Shown here: positions 24,601-38,100 of the stretch, piece after piece
How positions within the stretch are numbered: the stretch's first letter is position 1
Layout of the letters: each line of letters begins with the position of its first letter
From: Pocillopora verrucosa
Taxonomy: Eukaryota > Cnidaria > Anthozoa > Scleractinia > Pocilloporidae
Reading direction: 5' to 3'
DNA length: 64,000 nucleotides
Assembly (NCBI RefSeq): GCF_036669915.1
Contig: NC_089316.1
Span: 2,683,743-2,747,742, forward strand
Notes under the pieces: model-generated
What the model was told of the DNA's origin: nothing
Seen by the model: only the letters and a program-made list of their open reading frames with translations
Databases searched by the model: none
Made by a program: the position numbers and the translations under genes

Positions 24601-27600
24601 AGTTAAACTCATGCACTCCACCATTTCGCCTTTATGAAATTATCACTTTATAGTTTAAGCTTTGTTCCCTGGCTCATCTACTTGCTTTGATTCATGGTCA
24701 TAGCTGCTGTCAGTACTAGCATCAAGGAAACAGTTGGCAATTATTCAACGAAATAGAGTGAATAGGCTTGGTAATCACTCCCGAATTAGCCAATCAGCGT
24801 GCGTGAAAAGTACTATTCACTTGTGTGGTATATACTAAACAACGATATCTCAGGGAAACACAAAGTAAACGTAGAGATTTAAATCCTATTAAAATAGACC
24901 AGCTCTTAACTTAGAGCCGACAGCCGCTGAACACTGCAAGATACCAGCTAAGCATTTATGTACCTTGGTACTCAGTCTTAGATCGCCAGCGCCCCGGCCT
25001 GACTGGAGGATGGATGGAGCGAGGCACCACCAGGGTTCAATATAACTCATGATCCTTAAACAGCTGCGACGGTAAAGTAGGCGGCTTTACATAAAAAAGG
25101 AGTTACAAGGCGAACTTAAACACGAGAGCCTGCTCACATACGTTGGCCAGAGGTCTTCTAGGTGGCGATGGACTGTTCGTTCCAGTATTATCTAAACCAC
25201 TATACTGATCACAAGAATTAGTCTTATGCTCTCGAAAAATCAAAACAAGTGCAACCAGTTAAGCACGAGGAACTTGCTACACGAGATATCATATCGGGTA
25301 GATTGTTTTAACAGTGGAACAAAATTGTAGCGAGATAAAGTGCGAGCGAAACGTTTATTACCAACCTACTGTTTATTGTAGGAATTAAACATTTAAAGCT
25401 GCAGAGGTTTTGAAAGCATTACTTATATATGCATTGTGCAATTAAAAACCAACGCAGCAATTATGGCGACCACATCTGAATAGCTGATTATTTTTCTTGA
25501 GTTTTAATTGTTTGGTATATCACACCTATCTAATTGGTGATATTGTGGTTTCGAACAAGGTGATAAAATTCAATTAGCAGCAAAATCATTCTCAAGCTTT
25601 GAAGTAGACTGTTAAACTTCACGGAATAAAAGTGATATTTGTGGAATTAACAAAATAGACCATTTGCATTTGATTGAGCCTATAATCAACTGAATTCATA
25701 CTCTACATTAACTGAGTAAAAACATATAGCAACTTATTTCTTCTCCAACAGGCTATAATCGAACTACTGAAAAGCAATTATCATTCACTGTCCTTTATAT
25801 ATCCCTGAGACACTCATCAGTCGTTGAGTCCTTAAAAAATCTTTACCGATAACTATCTAATTCGTGATGCAAAATACTGACAATATCAATGATATGATTC
25901 ACACACCAAACAGATATAAAACACTGCCAAAGGTCAATCTTAGTATAAACTTTGAATCAATGGCATTTATTCAAAGCTTCCTCTTTTAATTGTCAAGTTT
26001 TCCCCAGGTAGGTCGTTTCCTTGACCGTGTAGATAGAAAATATGAAAGGTGTTTCCTTAAAAGCTAGCTTATCACAGACAAAAAAAACCACGATATTTCC
26101 TAGCTTACTTGTATAGGACTAAAAGAATTCGTCTAGAAACACGTTTTTCTTCTCAAGCAAGTTTGCTTTAGCCTGAGCGTACAGTTGACGAGTTTTCATC
26201 GTTGATGTACATGGTGAAGGTGTTAGCTTAAAAAAAAATATTCGTCAAGGAAGACTTGTGAGTGTAAATGCGGTCTTCGTTTGAAACCTTGGGATTACCA
26301 ACCTTAAGATAAACATTTCTAAAGTGACGCGAATCAACAATTAACATTCAATTTCTTCTGAGAGCAACTTTGAATTGTTTTGTTTACGTATCGGATTGCT
26401 CTCAACACTGAAGAGAAAATAAACCTACACGTACAAGCGGACGAGTTTACTGATTAAAAAACCTGAAGCAACTGGTAATGCATCAACGATTAACATGTAC
26501 CTTACGGCTATTTCTTCTTCATAATTGATCGAGTTACTTTCAAATTCGGCAATGGAAGCTGAAGACATTTTTACTTAAGGTAGTGTATGTACATCTTCAA
26601 AGAAATCCCTGCCAAAGTGGCCTTAACATCTCTCGAACTCTATTAAGCTAACTTGGTTAGACCATTTTAATTCATTCCGTAGGTATCGAATAACAAAGCT
26701 AGAGAGAGTATTATTGAAAACGAGCATTTAAATTGATTTGAGATCACGATTTGAACTTTTTTGTCTGCTCGACTGATATCTACCTAGCAGAAGCGCATTG
26801 TATTTGTACATATTTGTGATGCTGAGTTAACTAAATAATCTGTGATTTTCCACTCACCTTGGCTAAGAAGAACTCAATTCAAGGCGTATTGTGGAACCGG
26901 CGAGTCTAAAACATTGCCTGATGATTACTCTGTTCGAAGCACTGTACTGAAATAATAACAGCCTTTTGATGAATGGTCAAATAAAGATGATTAACGAAAG
27001 CTTTTATGGAACAAAAAGGATTCGATAAGCATGACAACGGTCATGAATAGAGCTTCAATTACCGGCGTCAAACCTACAAATGGTAATTAGCAAAGGGCTG
27101 CACAATTTAATCCTTTTTTGTTTTCTCTCGCAGTGAAAACATGTTTATTCACCCATTGGTTTTAGGTGTTAGGCCAAGTTGAATGGCTGGCACAGTAAAA
27201 ACATTGCTCCTCTTAAGCAATCATGATCATTTGTTCGAAACTCTCGCTTTAAACTCCAGTAGTAATTTTCGTATGCTAGTTACTGGGCCTTTTTTTTCGA
27301 TATTTTTCTGCAGGTGAACAGCAGTTAATACAGTATGCATACATTTTTTTCCATCGGCGTTTCACCTTTCTGCGTTGATCTGTTGCAGAAATGTATCCTT
27401 AAGATCGATCCAAATTTCCAATTGCTGTATAAAAATTTTTTTTCCGGCGTTTTTCTTTCCGCTTCAGTCATTTAAAGTCAAGCAATGGTGATGATCTTGT
27501 TTTTGTTAATTTGACTGGTCAGGACACTGACATTTCAGTTTATTGTTAAATAATGCCATCGTACCTTTTCGACCAATGTTTCGGGCTGTAGAGTACACGA

Positions 27601-28184
27601 TGAAGAAACAGAATAGAGCACGCTAATTATTGTCCAGACATGGTCACCTGACCTCTTGAACGATAAGTATAGCAGGGGCGGCGTTAAGCAGTTCTGGACG
27701 TTTGATTGTGAATTTAAAGTTCTTTTACTCAAATTTTTTTCCAGTCACGTGGCCACGATTATGTAGCGAGATCAACAGCTTTACTGCGTCCTCAAGTTTA
27801 TATAGCCATTCGACTACCCTCCGACAGGATATTTGTTTTAGTAATCAGCACTCTATTATGTATACACTCTGTTTGTAATTAACACTTGGGTGCTAAATAC
27901 ATCGACACCTAAACGTGTGTTTGTAGCTTTTGCTCACCGATTTGGATTTGTGGAACAGTTAGTAGCCGATAATGAATGAAGCCTAATTATTATCCAGAGC
28001 CTAAAAGAGTAATAACGAGCTTAGTAGTCATTCAAAAATCAATGGATCGCCTGAGAAATAATACCCTCATTCTAACTAGTAACTAGAGACATTTTGTGAC
28101 GCGTACACGATTTCAAAACGTAACTAAGGCTAGGTTACTCGGCCTACATTTCCCATAATGCTCTTCCTCTTTCCTGGGGAAGCA
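18656..28184. other. gene-poor 9.5-kb region
   Basis: No exon, RNA gene or transposon end recognised with confidence on either strand. It is AT-rich with short A-runs (about 20810-20870). Three ATTGG (inverted CCAAT) boxes lie at 22818-22880 with no gene start attached. None of the 18 TTAA-type MITE copies falls here. The RPL7 promoter lies at the right border. Confidence 0.5.
28161..28184 (+). promoter_or_regulatory. 5' TOP-like tract of RPL7
   Basis: A pyrimidine run CTCTTCCTCTTTCCTGGGG lies just before the ATG at 28185. Ribosomal-protein mRNAs usually start with C plus a pyrimidine tract (TOP), which couples translation to mTOR signalling. Transcription is predicted to start in this run. 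Confidence 0.6.
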
Positions 28185-31100
28185 ATGGCCGACAAGTGAG
28201 TGAGAACCAAGGAGCTGATTCTATCCGTTCCATCCACATTGCTTTTAAACGTCTAAAATCTCAGCTCCATAAAGAAATTTATTTTAATTAATTTCTTTTC
28301 GATTTCATTGAGTTATTCTTTTGAGAAAACTAATATAAAGGGCACAACGACAGTCATGATCTTGTCATGTTTGTTCCCTCAAACCTCAAACTAGCGTCAC
28401 ACGAAAAATCGCTATTTTGATATTTTGAAGAGTAGGGATTGTGTTGGTTTCATTTTTAAGTGATGTTCTCAGTAAATTACTATTTAATAATGTAGCTCAG
28501 ATTAGCTCTCAGTCGTGAATTAAATGTTTTACCGTGGTTAAACGGGCGAATTTTGATTTTCGTTTCTTTGCTATTTAATTTCGCAGAGAGAAGGTTCCAC
28601 GTGTCCCCGAAACTCTCCTCAAGAAGAGGAAGAGTTTAGAACAGTTGAAGGCTGCTAGGGCGAAAGCACAACTAGCGCAGAAAAAGGTTGGTTCAGTTCC
28701 TTTTTTTCCTACAATAAACCCAACTGTAGTAAAGTTATTGAACGGTTTAAGTTGTCCTTCCGTAGCATGTTGAGTAGTGGACGATGCGATTGGCCTTGAG
28801 CTGCCATATCTGTTTTTTCGTTTTATTCCAAGCCTTCGCCAAGATACGGCTTTTATATCACACAAAGTGATGAATTTTTCTTTACATTCCTTGACGTAGT
28901 TTGAGTTTGAACAAATTTTAACCATGAAAATTTCTGCGTGCAAGTGTAGTATGATCACTTAACACTTTGATATATTTTATTTTGTAAATTTGGATCCAAC
29001 GTGGCATCCAGTGGGTTGGCCCTCACTGGCTCTGTCTCAATGGCTTTTGGAGCTGAGTGTCCTTGAGACACATCACCCTTGATGTATGTTCCTTGCCATG
29101 TTGTTGGAGATCAAAACTACCCCTAGTACCTCAGTTTATGGGAACTGGTTTGGTGTAGTACATTGTATATTCCTTGTGCTTCCCAGAGTCACTTTGTGAC
29201 CTTGACTGGGGCGATAAACCATACAATGGACATTTTAAGTAGAACGCAGACGATCTGTTTTTTTTTTCATGATTTCATTTTATCTACAATTTCTGAGTAC
29301 CATTGTCATTGAATTGATTGTAATCATTCTCCATTATGTTATTGAATCATAGGTGCGCAGAGAAAAACGCAAGGAAATCTTTAAGAGAGCTGAGAAATAT
29401 GTGAAAGAATACCGCCAGCAAGAAAAAGATGAGATCCGAATGAAACGCATGGCGAGAAAGCATGCAAACTTCTATGTCCCTGCTGAAGCCAAGCTTGCTT
29501 TTGTTGTCCGTATCAGAGGGTAGGTTTTCTTTTTCAGTAACAGTGTATAAGAAGTACAAGGTAGATTTGGGGCATTTTTGCAATGCAGTACTGTGAGTTA
29601 GTTTTACATAGATCTATCCAATGTGACATCCAGTGAGCTGGCCCTTACTGGCTCTGTCTAAATGGCTTTTAGGAGCTGAATGTCCTTGAGGCATATCACC
29701 TATGATGTCTGTTCCTTGCCATGTCATTGCAGATTAAAACTACCCCTAGTACCTCACTGTATGTGGGAACTGGTTTGGTGTAGTGCTCTGCATATTCCTT
29801 GTGCTTCCCAGAGTCACTATGTGACCTTGACTGGGGGGATAAACCATGCAATGAACAGTTACTAAGGAAGAGTTTCTGTAATTTTTTTGTTATGAAGTGT
29901 TTTTTGTTCTTCATTGGGTTGATGTATGGCTAGTGATAATTTGCTAATATGGGATAAGATAATACATTTGCAGTGGGTTTATGCTACTTTTTTTTTTCTT
30001 TTTTGCTGCAGTATTAATGGCGTGAGCCCTAAAGTCAGAAAAATCCTTCAGTTGTTCCGTCTGCTTCAGATCCACAATGGTGTTTTTATTAAGCTGAACA
30101 AGGCCACCATGAACATGCTGCGAGTCGTGCAACCTTATGTTGCCTATGGGTTGGTACAACTTTTTTTTTTCTTTTTTGGCTGTATAAAGTACATGTACTG
30201 TGCATGATTTAGTCATATTTCTTTGTGTAAAGAACATCCAATGTGACATCTAGTGGGTTGGCCCTCACTGGCTCTGTCTGAATGGCTTTTGGAGCTGAGT
30301 GTCCTTGAGACACATCACTCATGATGTCTGTTCCTTGCCATGTCATTGGAGATCAAAACTGCCCACAGTGTCTCTTTTTTAGGGAACTGGTTTGGTGTAG
30401 TACATTGTATATTCCTTGTGCTTCCCAGAGTCACTTTGTGACCTTGACTGGGGCGATAAACCATACAATGGACATTTAAAATTTTTTTTTTTACTATTTA
30501 TATATATAATTGTTTAAGATGGTCATTGAAAAATGTTCTTAACCATTTAACTATAATAAGTTACACGTCACTTCTCCCCATAATATCCATACATCATTCA
30601 GCAAACAGGTATTGAGAGTACTCAAACTTATCAGGTAGAAATTGTTACCGTGATCTAATACTAAATTCTGGTAACTGATTTATAAGGACATTTGTAGCAG
30701 CTAGAGGGGAGAATTAACAATCAGATCTTTAAAGTTAGTGTTAACAGTTGTTTAGCCCTGTGAAACAGTTGTTTTCTTCTATTGTGTGTTTGTGAACCTT
30801 ATGTTTATGACAAGCAAGTAACAGTCAAGAAAGTGTTACATGTGAACCTTACAGATCATTACAGATTATACTTGACACATGCCAAAAGCAAGTGTTTTAA
30901 AGATCAAATCTATCATTGTTGTTTTAGTTATCCCAATCTGAAGAGTGTGCGTGAGTTGATCTACAAACGTGGTCATGGCAAAATCAGAAAACAGCGCATT
31001 GCCATTACAGACAACTCCTTCATTGAACAGCAACTTGGAAAGTTTGGCATAATCTGTGTGGAGGACCTCATTCATGAGATCTATTCTGTTGGTGAGCATT

Positions 31101-31246
31101 TTAAGGAGGCTAACAACTTTCTATGGCCATTCAAGCTCAGCTCTCCAAAGGGTGGTTTCCGTAAGATGACCACACACTTTGTCGAGGGAGGTGATCATGG
31201 AAACCGTGAAGACAAGATCAATCAGCTCATTCGCAAGATGAACTAA
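28185..31246 (+). CDS. RPL7: 60S ribosomal protein L7 (uL30)
   Basis: Structural protein of the cytosolic large ribosomal subunit. Exons 28185-28195, 28587-28686, 29353-29519, 30012-30149 and 30928-31246 join in phase to 244 residues, close to the animal length of about 248. Family stretches are clear: [78 protein letters not shown], and the C-terminal [19 protein letters not shown]. The first exon encodes only MAD plus two bases of Lys4. Introns 2, 3 and 4 each carry one U17 snoRNA; intron 4 also holds a MITE. A TOP-like tract precedes the ATG and two AATAAA signals follow the stop. TBL3, also a ribosome-biogenesis gene, follows in tandem 0.9 kb downstream. Confidence 0.98.
28995..29235 (+). 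ncRNA. SNORA73: U17/E1 H/ACA snoRNA, copy 1 (RPL7 intron 2)
   Basis: U17 (snR30 in yeast) is the H/ACA snoRNA required for early cleavages that free 18S rRNA; it does not act mainly as a pseudouridine guide. Features: 5' end TCCAACGTGG, outer stem TCCAAC with GTTGGA, H box AGATCA (29108-29113), conserved 3' hairpin block CTTCCCAGAGTCACTTTGTG then CTTGACTGGGGCGATAAACC, and box ACA at 29230-29232 three bases before the end. The 3' block closely resembles vertebrate E1. Release by intron processing is expected. Confidence 0.9.
29617..29860 (+). ncRNA. SNORA73: U17/E1 H/ACA snoRNA, copy 2 (RPL7 intron 3)
   Basis: Same architecture as copy 1: start TCCAATGTGACATC, block GCTTCCCAGAGTCACTATG, GGGGGGATAAACCATGCAATG, ACA at 29855-29857. 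The outer stem has a mismatch (TCCAATG against CATTGCA) and the region after the H box reads CAGATTAAAAC. It may be a slightly weakened or diverging copy. Confidence 0.87.
30237..30477 (+). ncRNA. SNORA73: U17/E1 H/ACA snoRNA, copy 3 (RPL7 intron 4)
   Basis: Start TCCAATGTGACATC pairs perfectly with CATTGGA before the H box (AGATCA). The 3' block is identical to copy 1 (CTTCCCAGAGTCACTTTGTG, GGGGCGATAAACC), with ACA at 30472-30474. The outer stem differs from copy 1 by a compensating base-pair change. Confidence 0.9.
30543..30740 (+). repeat. TTAA-flanked MITE, subfamily B
   Basis: Copy in RPL7 intron 4, 65 bases after the third U17 copy. TTAA lies at both edges (30539-30542 and 30741-30744). 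Contains AATATCCATACATCATTCAG and AGAGGGGAGAATTAACAATC. Confidence 0.8.
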
Positions 31247-31258
31247 AGCCCTGTGTAG

Positions 31259-31274
31259 AATAAAGCGAAATAAA
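31259..31274 (+). terminator. poly(A) signals of RPL7
   Basis: Two AATAAA hexamers (31259-31264 and 31269-31274) lie 13-28 bases after the stop codon, giving a very short 3' UTR as is usual for ribosomal-protein genes. Confidence 0.7.
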
Positions 31275-31579
31275 ATGATGTTTCCATCAACCTTCTTGAG
31301 TAAACTAATAAAATTGTCAAAAATATCTTTGCAATTAGTTTTCTTTGTGAACACCTTATACCATATATCTGCTGGTCTCTTGAGGTTAGTCTTTCTTTCT
31401 CCATCAGCCACTCACTGTTAGTCCAGAAGGAGACTCAATGGAAGTTTGTTTTCCTAACAATCAACCCTTTTTATCTTGACTAGCCACAACAAATTAGGGG
31501 TAAGCGTGTGTTGAGAAAGCTCTTGTGGAGAATCGTCTCTTTTCTTTTCTTGGGAGTGAAGTGTGGTTGCTAAATTTAA

Positions 31580-31783
31580 CCCTTTACCTCCCATGAGTGA
31601 CCAAGAGATAATTTCTCCTTACAATATCAATACAAAATCAAGCATAGAAGTGATTAGAATAAAGTAAAATATCAGTTACAGGATTATTAGTCGATCCAAT
31701 ACCAAATTCTCCAAATTGACATCATGAGAATTGTATATAAGACAGTAAAAAGAATTACCAATGAGATCTTGGGAGTGAAAGGG
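31580..31783 (+). repeat. TTAA-flanked MITE, subfamily A
   Basis: Flanked by TTAA at 31576-31579 and 31784-31787. Ends CCCTTTACCTCCCATGAGTG and AGATCTTGGGAGTGAAAGGG. One of the best-kept copies. Confidence 0.88.
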
Positions 31784-32110
31784 TTAAATGAAACAGGGAT
31801 TAATTACCAACACGTGCGTGATTCAGGTAGGGCAGCAACATATGCACACATGGGAAAACTATGACACCCTGTGCAACATTCCTTAATGATTAAAAATGAG
31901 GGTGGAATACAGCTGAATGGATGATAACTGAATAATTTGCACGGACTGTAATTAAAATTGAAACTCTGAAACTCACCTGTTCAAAAAGAAATGGACAAAC
32001 GTTCATAACCGTACTCAAGGCCCTGGGTACGAACTTGACAAAAACATGGCGGACGAGAGTGACCGAAATGTCCTGTAGCGGACCACAAGAACGTATTAGA
32101 TATTTTCGTT

Positions 32111-35100
32111 ATGGCTCAAATGATAAACTCTGGCCCTGGTGCTCTTCTGATATCGAAGTAAGTTCTTCTGTAGCGTCAAGGATCTAGTGTACCAGAAACT
32201 TATAATTTTGTTGAAAAGGCAGTAGAATATTTAATCATCTAGCACGTGTTGTTATGGCCGTTTGTTATACTGTAGATTACTTAGAGGTTCTCTTTCGGCC
32301 TTAGCGACTAACACATCAATTAATTTTTGTAGTTATGAGGTTTCCTCGAAGATTGATGCATTCTACACTGGAGGCAAAGTACAGGTAAACTTTCGCTGGC
32401 ATGTCTGCCTAAGATCGAGGTTTATGGGTTATTTTACCTACTGCAGCTGTGAACTAATAGTATCATACTCAATACCATATATTCTGTGAACGTACGTGCA
32501 TTTGCCTCGATCTCTCTCATAATAAGCTTACGGATTTGATCTTGATTTTCCTAGTTCTCATCCAAGGAAGACCATTTATTCTGTACGTGCAATGACAAGG
32601 TTCAAGTTGTTCACGTTGAAACTGGCAAGGTTGTTCATACACTGCAAGAGGTAACCAGAAAAATTAAGAAATTCTATCTCTGTGGTTTGAGGTTTTAACA
32701 TGATTTTTGATGATATCAGTGATTATTCAAAGCTACATATATACAATTAAGACTCAAACAGCTTACAAATTAAACTGACCTCCTTCTACTCTAGGAAGGT
32801 GATGTTATAAGCTGCTTTGCTGCAAGTCCTGATGACAAGGTATTTTCAATTTGATAAATGTAACTCCCCAAAGGTGGCCAGTGGAGAGAAGCTCTCTTTT
32901 ATAATTGTCACTTTTTAATATTTTCCAGTTCTGTGTAACAGCAAGTAAAAGTTTGCTTTTGAGACAATGGGAATGGAACACTGGTGAGCAGATACGAACT
33001 TGGAAAGTAAGTATGTTACAGTTTGTTTGAAGCTCATATGTTGTTGATCCACATTTGTGAGATACTCTGTCAGATTTTGTAAGAATGAAATCCAGGATTT
33101 GGTCAAAACCTAGACAAAAATTGCATAACATGAAGCTTGAAAATCTTGAAGCAGTTTTGAATTTGTTTTAAAATCTATTAAAAACATCCTTGTTGTGTAT
33201 TTATAAACTGTATCTTGTAGGCTGTTCATAGAGCCCCTATTGTTTCAATGACTTTTGACGCCACATCAACACTTTTGGCAACTGGTAAGTAAATGTTAAA
33301 CTTGTCTTTGAAGAAAACATACATTGCCTCTCAAAAATAAGTTGATAGTCCCTCAAAACTCGATCCTCAATCCATAATTTTCAAAAACTTTGAGGAATTG
33401 AGGCTTAAGTTGAGTTTAAAAAGACTTTCAAATCAAGTGAGAGAACTATAATTATCAAATCCATGAAACTGGGAATGAAGATCCTTGAAAATTTTTTTGA
33501 TTCTTGTTAGTTTTGAGGACAGAATTTTGAGTTAAGACTGTCAACTTACTTTTAGCCGGATTTTAAATATAGAATGAAGATAATTATAATATTATTCGCA
33601 AGATCTACTAACTTAATACTTATTCAAAAAATTAACATTTGTTCAACTCTATTTGGTCAATACAGGTCTCTTTTTAACCCCCTAACTCCCAAGATCTCAT
33701 TAGTAATTCTCCTAACTGTCTGCCATACCGTTCTTTATAATCCCCTAACTGATATTTTTCTTAATTCTCATCACTTGTCTGCTTGATATTGTATTGATAT
33801 TGTAAGGAGAAATTCTGTCTTGGTCACTCATGGGAGCTAAAGGGTTAAATAGAATTATTCATGATAACTATCATAATTAAATTAAATTGAATTCATTGAT
33901 TTACAGTGTAATCCTTTATTCTGTAGGTTCAAGTGACAGTACAGTAAAAGTCTGGGATATTATTAAACAATACTACACACACAATTTTAAAGGATCACAA
34001 GGAGTGGTTAAGTGAGTTAATTTTATAGTACAAGGGTGTAGCCAGGGGGGAAGGGGTTGTGGGGTGCCCATGACCCCCTCTTTGTAAGCCTTTTTTAAGT
34101 AAACAGCCCTTAATATTCAAGTGGTGAAAACTGTTGAGAACCCTTTGTTAGACACAGTGTGACCCCTTTTGAAAAATCCCGGCTATGCCCTTTTGTAAGA
34201 GTATAGAGTGTGCTGTATTAAACAACAAACACTGTATCCTTAATTAGCTTGCAAAACAAACTTATTTATATACCATGTGGTTATACCATTAATCACATTT
34301 TTTTTCTTTTTATTACAGTTTAGTTTCATTTCATCCCAATACAAATGTTCTTCAGCTCTTCTCTGCATCAGATGACTGCAAGATACGAGTATGGGATTTG
34401 AAGAAAAGCAGGTATTGACTCATAGGTCAATAAGATTTATCTCTGGATGTGATTATGAAATCCCTCTTCTAGCTGCTTCAGATTTTCTTGGAAATTAGTT
34501 TTTAAAAGGGAATTTGGCATTACAAAAGGAGAACCAAATTGGGTGAATTTTTAGATGCCTTGTTACAGGTGTACATTAATTTGATAGCAAATGAAACCTG
34601 GAGACTGAGACATTGGCTGAAAATTTTCTAGCTTCTCAAATTTGTGATCATTTCCTACATTTTCATGAGCTTTACATTTGGAGAATTTTATTTAGAAACC
34701 ATTCAATTTAAGAGTGTCTTAATCACAGTTACTGGCTAATATACATGCTGTCTAGTGAATTTTTTACAATCTCGAGAACATTGTGACCTGTTTTTCAGAT
34801 GTGTTGCTGTTTTGGAGAGCCACTTCAGTGTTGTAACTTCTCTTGCATTCTCTCAATCCGGAGAGACAATGATAAGGTTAGGTGTTCTTTACTGTATGGG
34901 ATTTTATACTTTTAGTTGGTTATGTGAACTGAAGTTAGAAGTTGTGCAGCCCCTTTGAGTTAGAGAAAGGAACCCATCAGTTATACTGTTTCAAGAAAAG
35001 TTGTCAGAAAAAAAGGACAAAAGTCCATGCAACAATCTTGAAACTAAGATAATCTGGATATCTGGTAACCAATAAGGTTTAATAAGTCAAATGATATTTA

Positions 35101-38100
35101 AATAGATTTATCAAACCTCCTATGGCTCATCTTTCTGGTGTCATTTTTTTCACATTTCCCTGAAATCCTGTGGTTGAGGAATTGAGACATGAAAACTACC
35201 CACAATAACTTTCTTTAAACAGCTGTATGGACATGCTTGTACATTGGAATTAACTAGGTTTTTTGTTCAGCATTGCTTTTGATTGATCACTCATAGAGAA
35301 AACTAATTCTGTAATGCTTGTACAATTAATCTTTTCCTTCCTCTACAGTTCAAGTAGAGACAATGTGCTAAATATGTGGGATGTTTCTGACAAAAAATTG
35401 CTGAAGACAATTCCAGCTTTTGAGGTATGAAATTACTATTCCATGGTGTAGGTATCATCTAACTTGAATTTCGTCAAATCTGTTTGACAGTTCGTCCTTC
35501 TGTCTGGTATGCTTTGACAAATGGCTAATGCTTGAAATTTTTTCAGCTCAAAATCTTTTAATACTGTGGTCACTTTACTTTATTAACTAAGGGGATTGAA
35601 CAAAATTATATTGTAATAACTCAACGACTATAGCACCACAGTTTCTTTGGAATTTTACTCCTCTACTTACATTTATCTGTCTATCTGTCTGTCTGTTTGT
35701 TTGTCTAAAGGGGGAAGTTTCCAATAAAAGAAACTGTGGTACTGCATCTCTAGGAGAGTATAACAGGGTAATTTGCTATTATCAACTGAGTTGATGACGT
35801 AAATTGGCCACTGGAAAAAGTTTAAAAGCTGTTGTTTTGAGCATTAGTCCTTTGTCATTCACTCTGACCAAGCACTAATGCTTGAAATGTCAGCTTTTGA
35901 GACTCTTTATGGTGGCTAATTTAAGTTATCAACTCAGTTGATAATGCTAAATTACCCTGTTTGTTTGTCTGTCATTCTGTTGGTCAGTCAGTCTGCATGT
36001 CATTCCCCAGTGATGAGAACAAAGAATATTTTTGGTAAAGGTACGACAACTAGTAGTAACCAATACTGTATTTTATCATGTTAGGGTGTAGAGTCAGTGA
36101 TCACTCTGCCTAAAGGCAGCAATTGTCCTGGATGCAAAAATAAGGAGAAAGAATATTTCATGACTGCTGGCAGTAAAGGTATGACCCTTGATTAAATATA
36201 ATCATGTTTACTTAATAATGTTCTCTTTAATCATTATCCTTAACCCTTTAACTCTCAGAAGTGATCAACATGATACTTCTCCCTATAATATCCATACATT
36301 ATCCAGCAAACAGGTAATGAGAATATTCAAACTTATCAGGTAGAAGTTGTTATTTTGATCTTTCACTAAATTGTAAGTTGTAACTTATTTAAAAGAAAAT
36401 TTGTAGCGGCGAGAGGGAAGAATTAACAATTTGATCTTGGTAGTAAAAGAGTTAATATTACATGTTGGTCAAAACTTTTTTGTGAAATTTTGCTGACTGA
36501 TAGTTTCTGAAATAGTCACATAGCTAGCACTGATGTACGTGAAGGAGTATTTTGCCATTTGATGAAAGCACAGGGTACCTTAAGTTGCTCTAAATTTATA
36601 CTGTACATAACAACGTATCACTTAAAAGAAGATCACAAAATATTTTGTTATTTTTTGTACCAGTAATTAAATAATATATTTATAAAACACCTAATAAACA
36701 GTGCTAAAGCAGAAAGCATAAAGTGTTGTTAACCTTTCCCCTCTTTCTTTGCAGGTCAGCTAAGGGTTTGGAGTTTTCGAGATGGTAAATGTGTTTTTAC
36801 TGAGACTGTTCTCAGTGCTAGAAGGGGTAATAAGAACGAAAACAATAATGATGAAGATGGCAATCAACAGATTGTTCATGCCACCTTATGCAGGAACCTG
36901 GATCAAGTTGCAGTGGTCACATTTGACCACAACATTGTGTTTCATGAGCTGGAATCACTGAAGAGAACTAAGCAGGTATGTACTGAGTAAATTATTGGGT
37001 ATGTTGTATTGTTAGGGTAAATCATTGTGTTATTCATCACTTCTATTGCATTTTCAAGAAACAATTCCTTCTTCAAAAATTATTGGTAACACTAGTATTG
37101 AATCTTGAAACTTGAAAATCAAACCTGTTCCTTGAGTTTTAGCTCAAGATTGTCATCTTACAGTACGTGCCTGTACACTGTATTACTGAAGCTAGATGTG
37201 GGCCTCACACTTACATATATTGTCTTGTAGTTTGTAGGATACAATGATGAGATCTTGGACTTGAGTTTTGTTGGTGACAAAGAGAGCCATCTTTCTGTGG
37301 CAACTAACAGTAGTCAGTTGCGGATATATGAGTTGGCCTCTATGAATTGCCAGCTATTGGAGGGACACACTGATATTGTCTTAGCTCTGGAGATAAACAG
37401 TGCAGGTGATATGCTGGTCACTGGATCAAAGGTAAGCTACTGTTAGTACACGTAGAAATTTAAGGGAAACTAAAACAGAGGCGGAAAATAAAAGCTACTC
37501 AATATTCATCCATTCAGCAAATTTATACCAACACCAAAGCAAGCATGGTTCATTTTCTAGATATAAAAGTTTTACGCTGTAGTGAGCCACGTCTTGTTTC
37601 AGGCATGAAAAAGTAATTTTGAATTTAAAACAGAACACTCAATTTGTGTGGTAAATGGTATGTGGGGCATCCTTAGTGACACAAGCATCTGACGATTTAC
37701 AATAGATACAAAGAATTTGGATTGCCATTCCTTTTGTCGTTTGGGTTATTCTGACATCCATGTATAATTTCAGTTATTACGAGTATAATTGGTTTGGTGG
37801 CACAGCATAGCATTTTCCTACGTATCAGACAGTTTACCCGGCTGTTGTGATTTCTTGATTTTAGTTTTTTGACGCTTAATCGAAGTTTGTTCCATGATAT
37901 TACTGATTTTTTTCGTATTTAATATCTAATTTGTGATTGCTTATTTTTCTGTAGGACAATACAGTGCGTGTCTGGCAGATGAACAAACAATGTGAATTCC
38001 GTTGTGTAGGCACAGGGTTGGGACATACCCATGCTGTCCACACTGTCGCATGGTCCAGGTAAATTATGAAGCGTATGCGTCAACAGCCAAAAAGCTTTTT

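Larger units (their letters stand above)
31247..32110. other. RPL7-TBL3 intergenic region
   Basis: Holds the RPL7 3' UTR, one MITE (31580) and presumably the TBL3 promoter just upstream of 32111. No other gene seen. Confidence 0.6.

Noticed and set aside
32702..32780. TGATGAT and CTGA words in TBL3 intron 3, like a C/D snoRNA
   Set aside because: No terminal stem and no recognisable guide region; the CTGA is too close to the acceptor.
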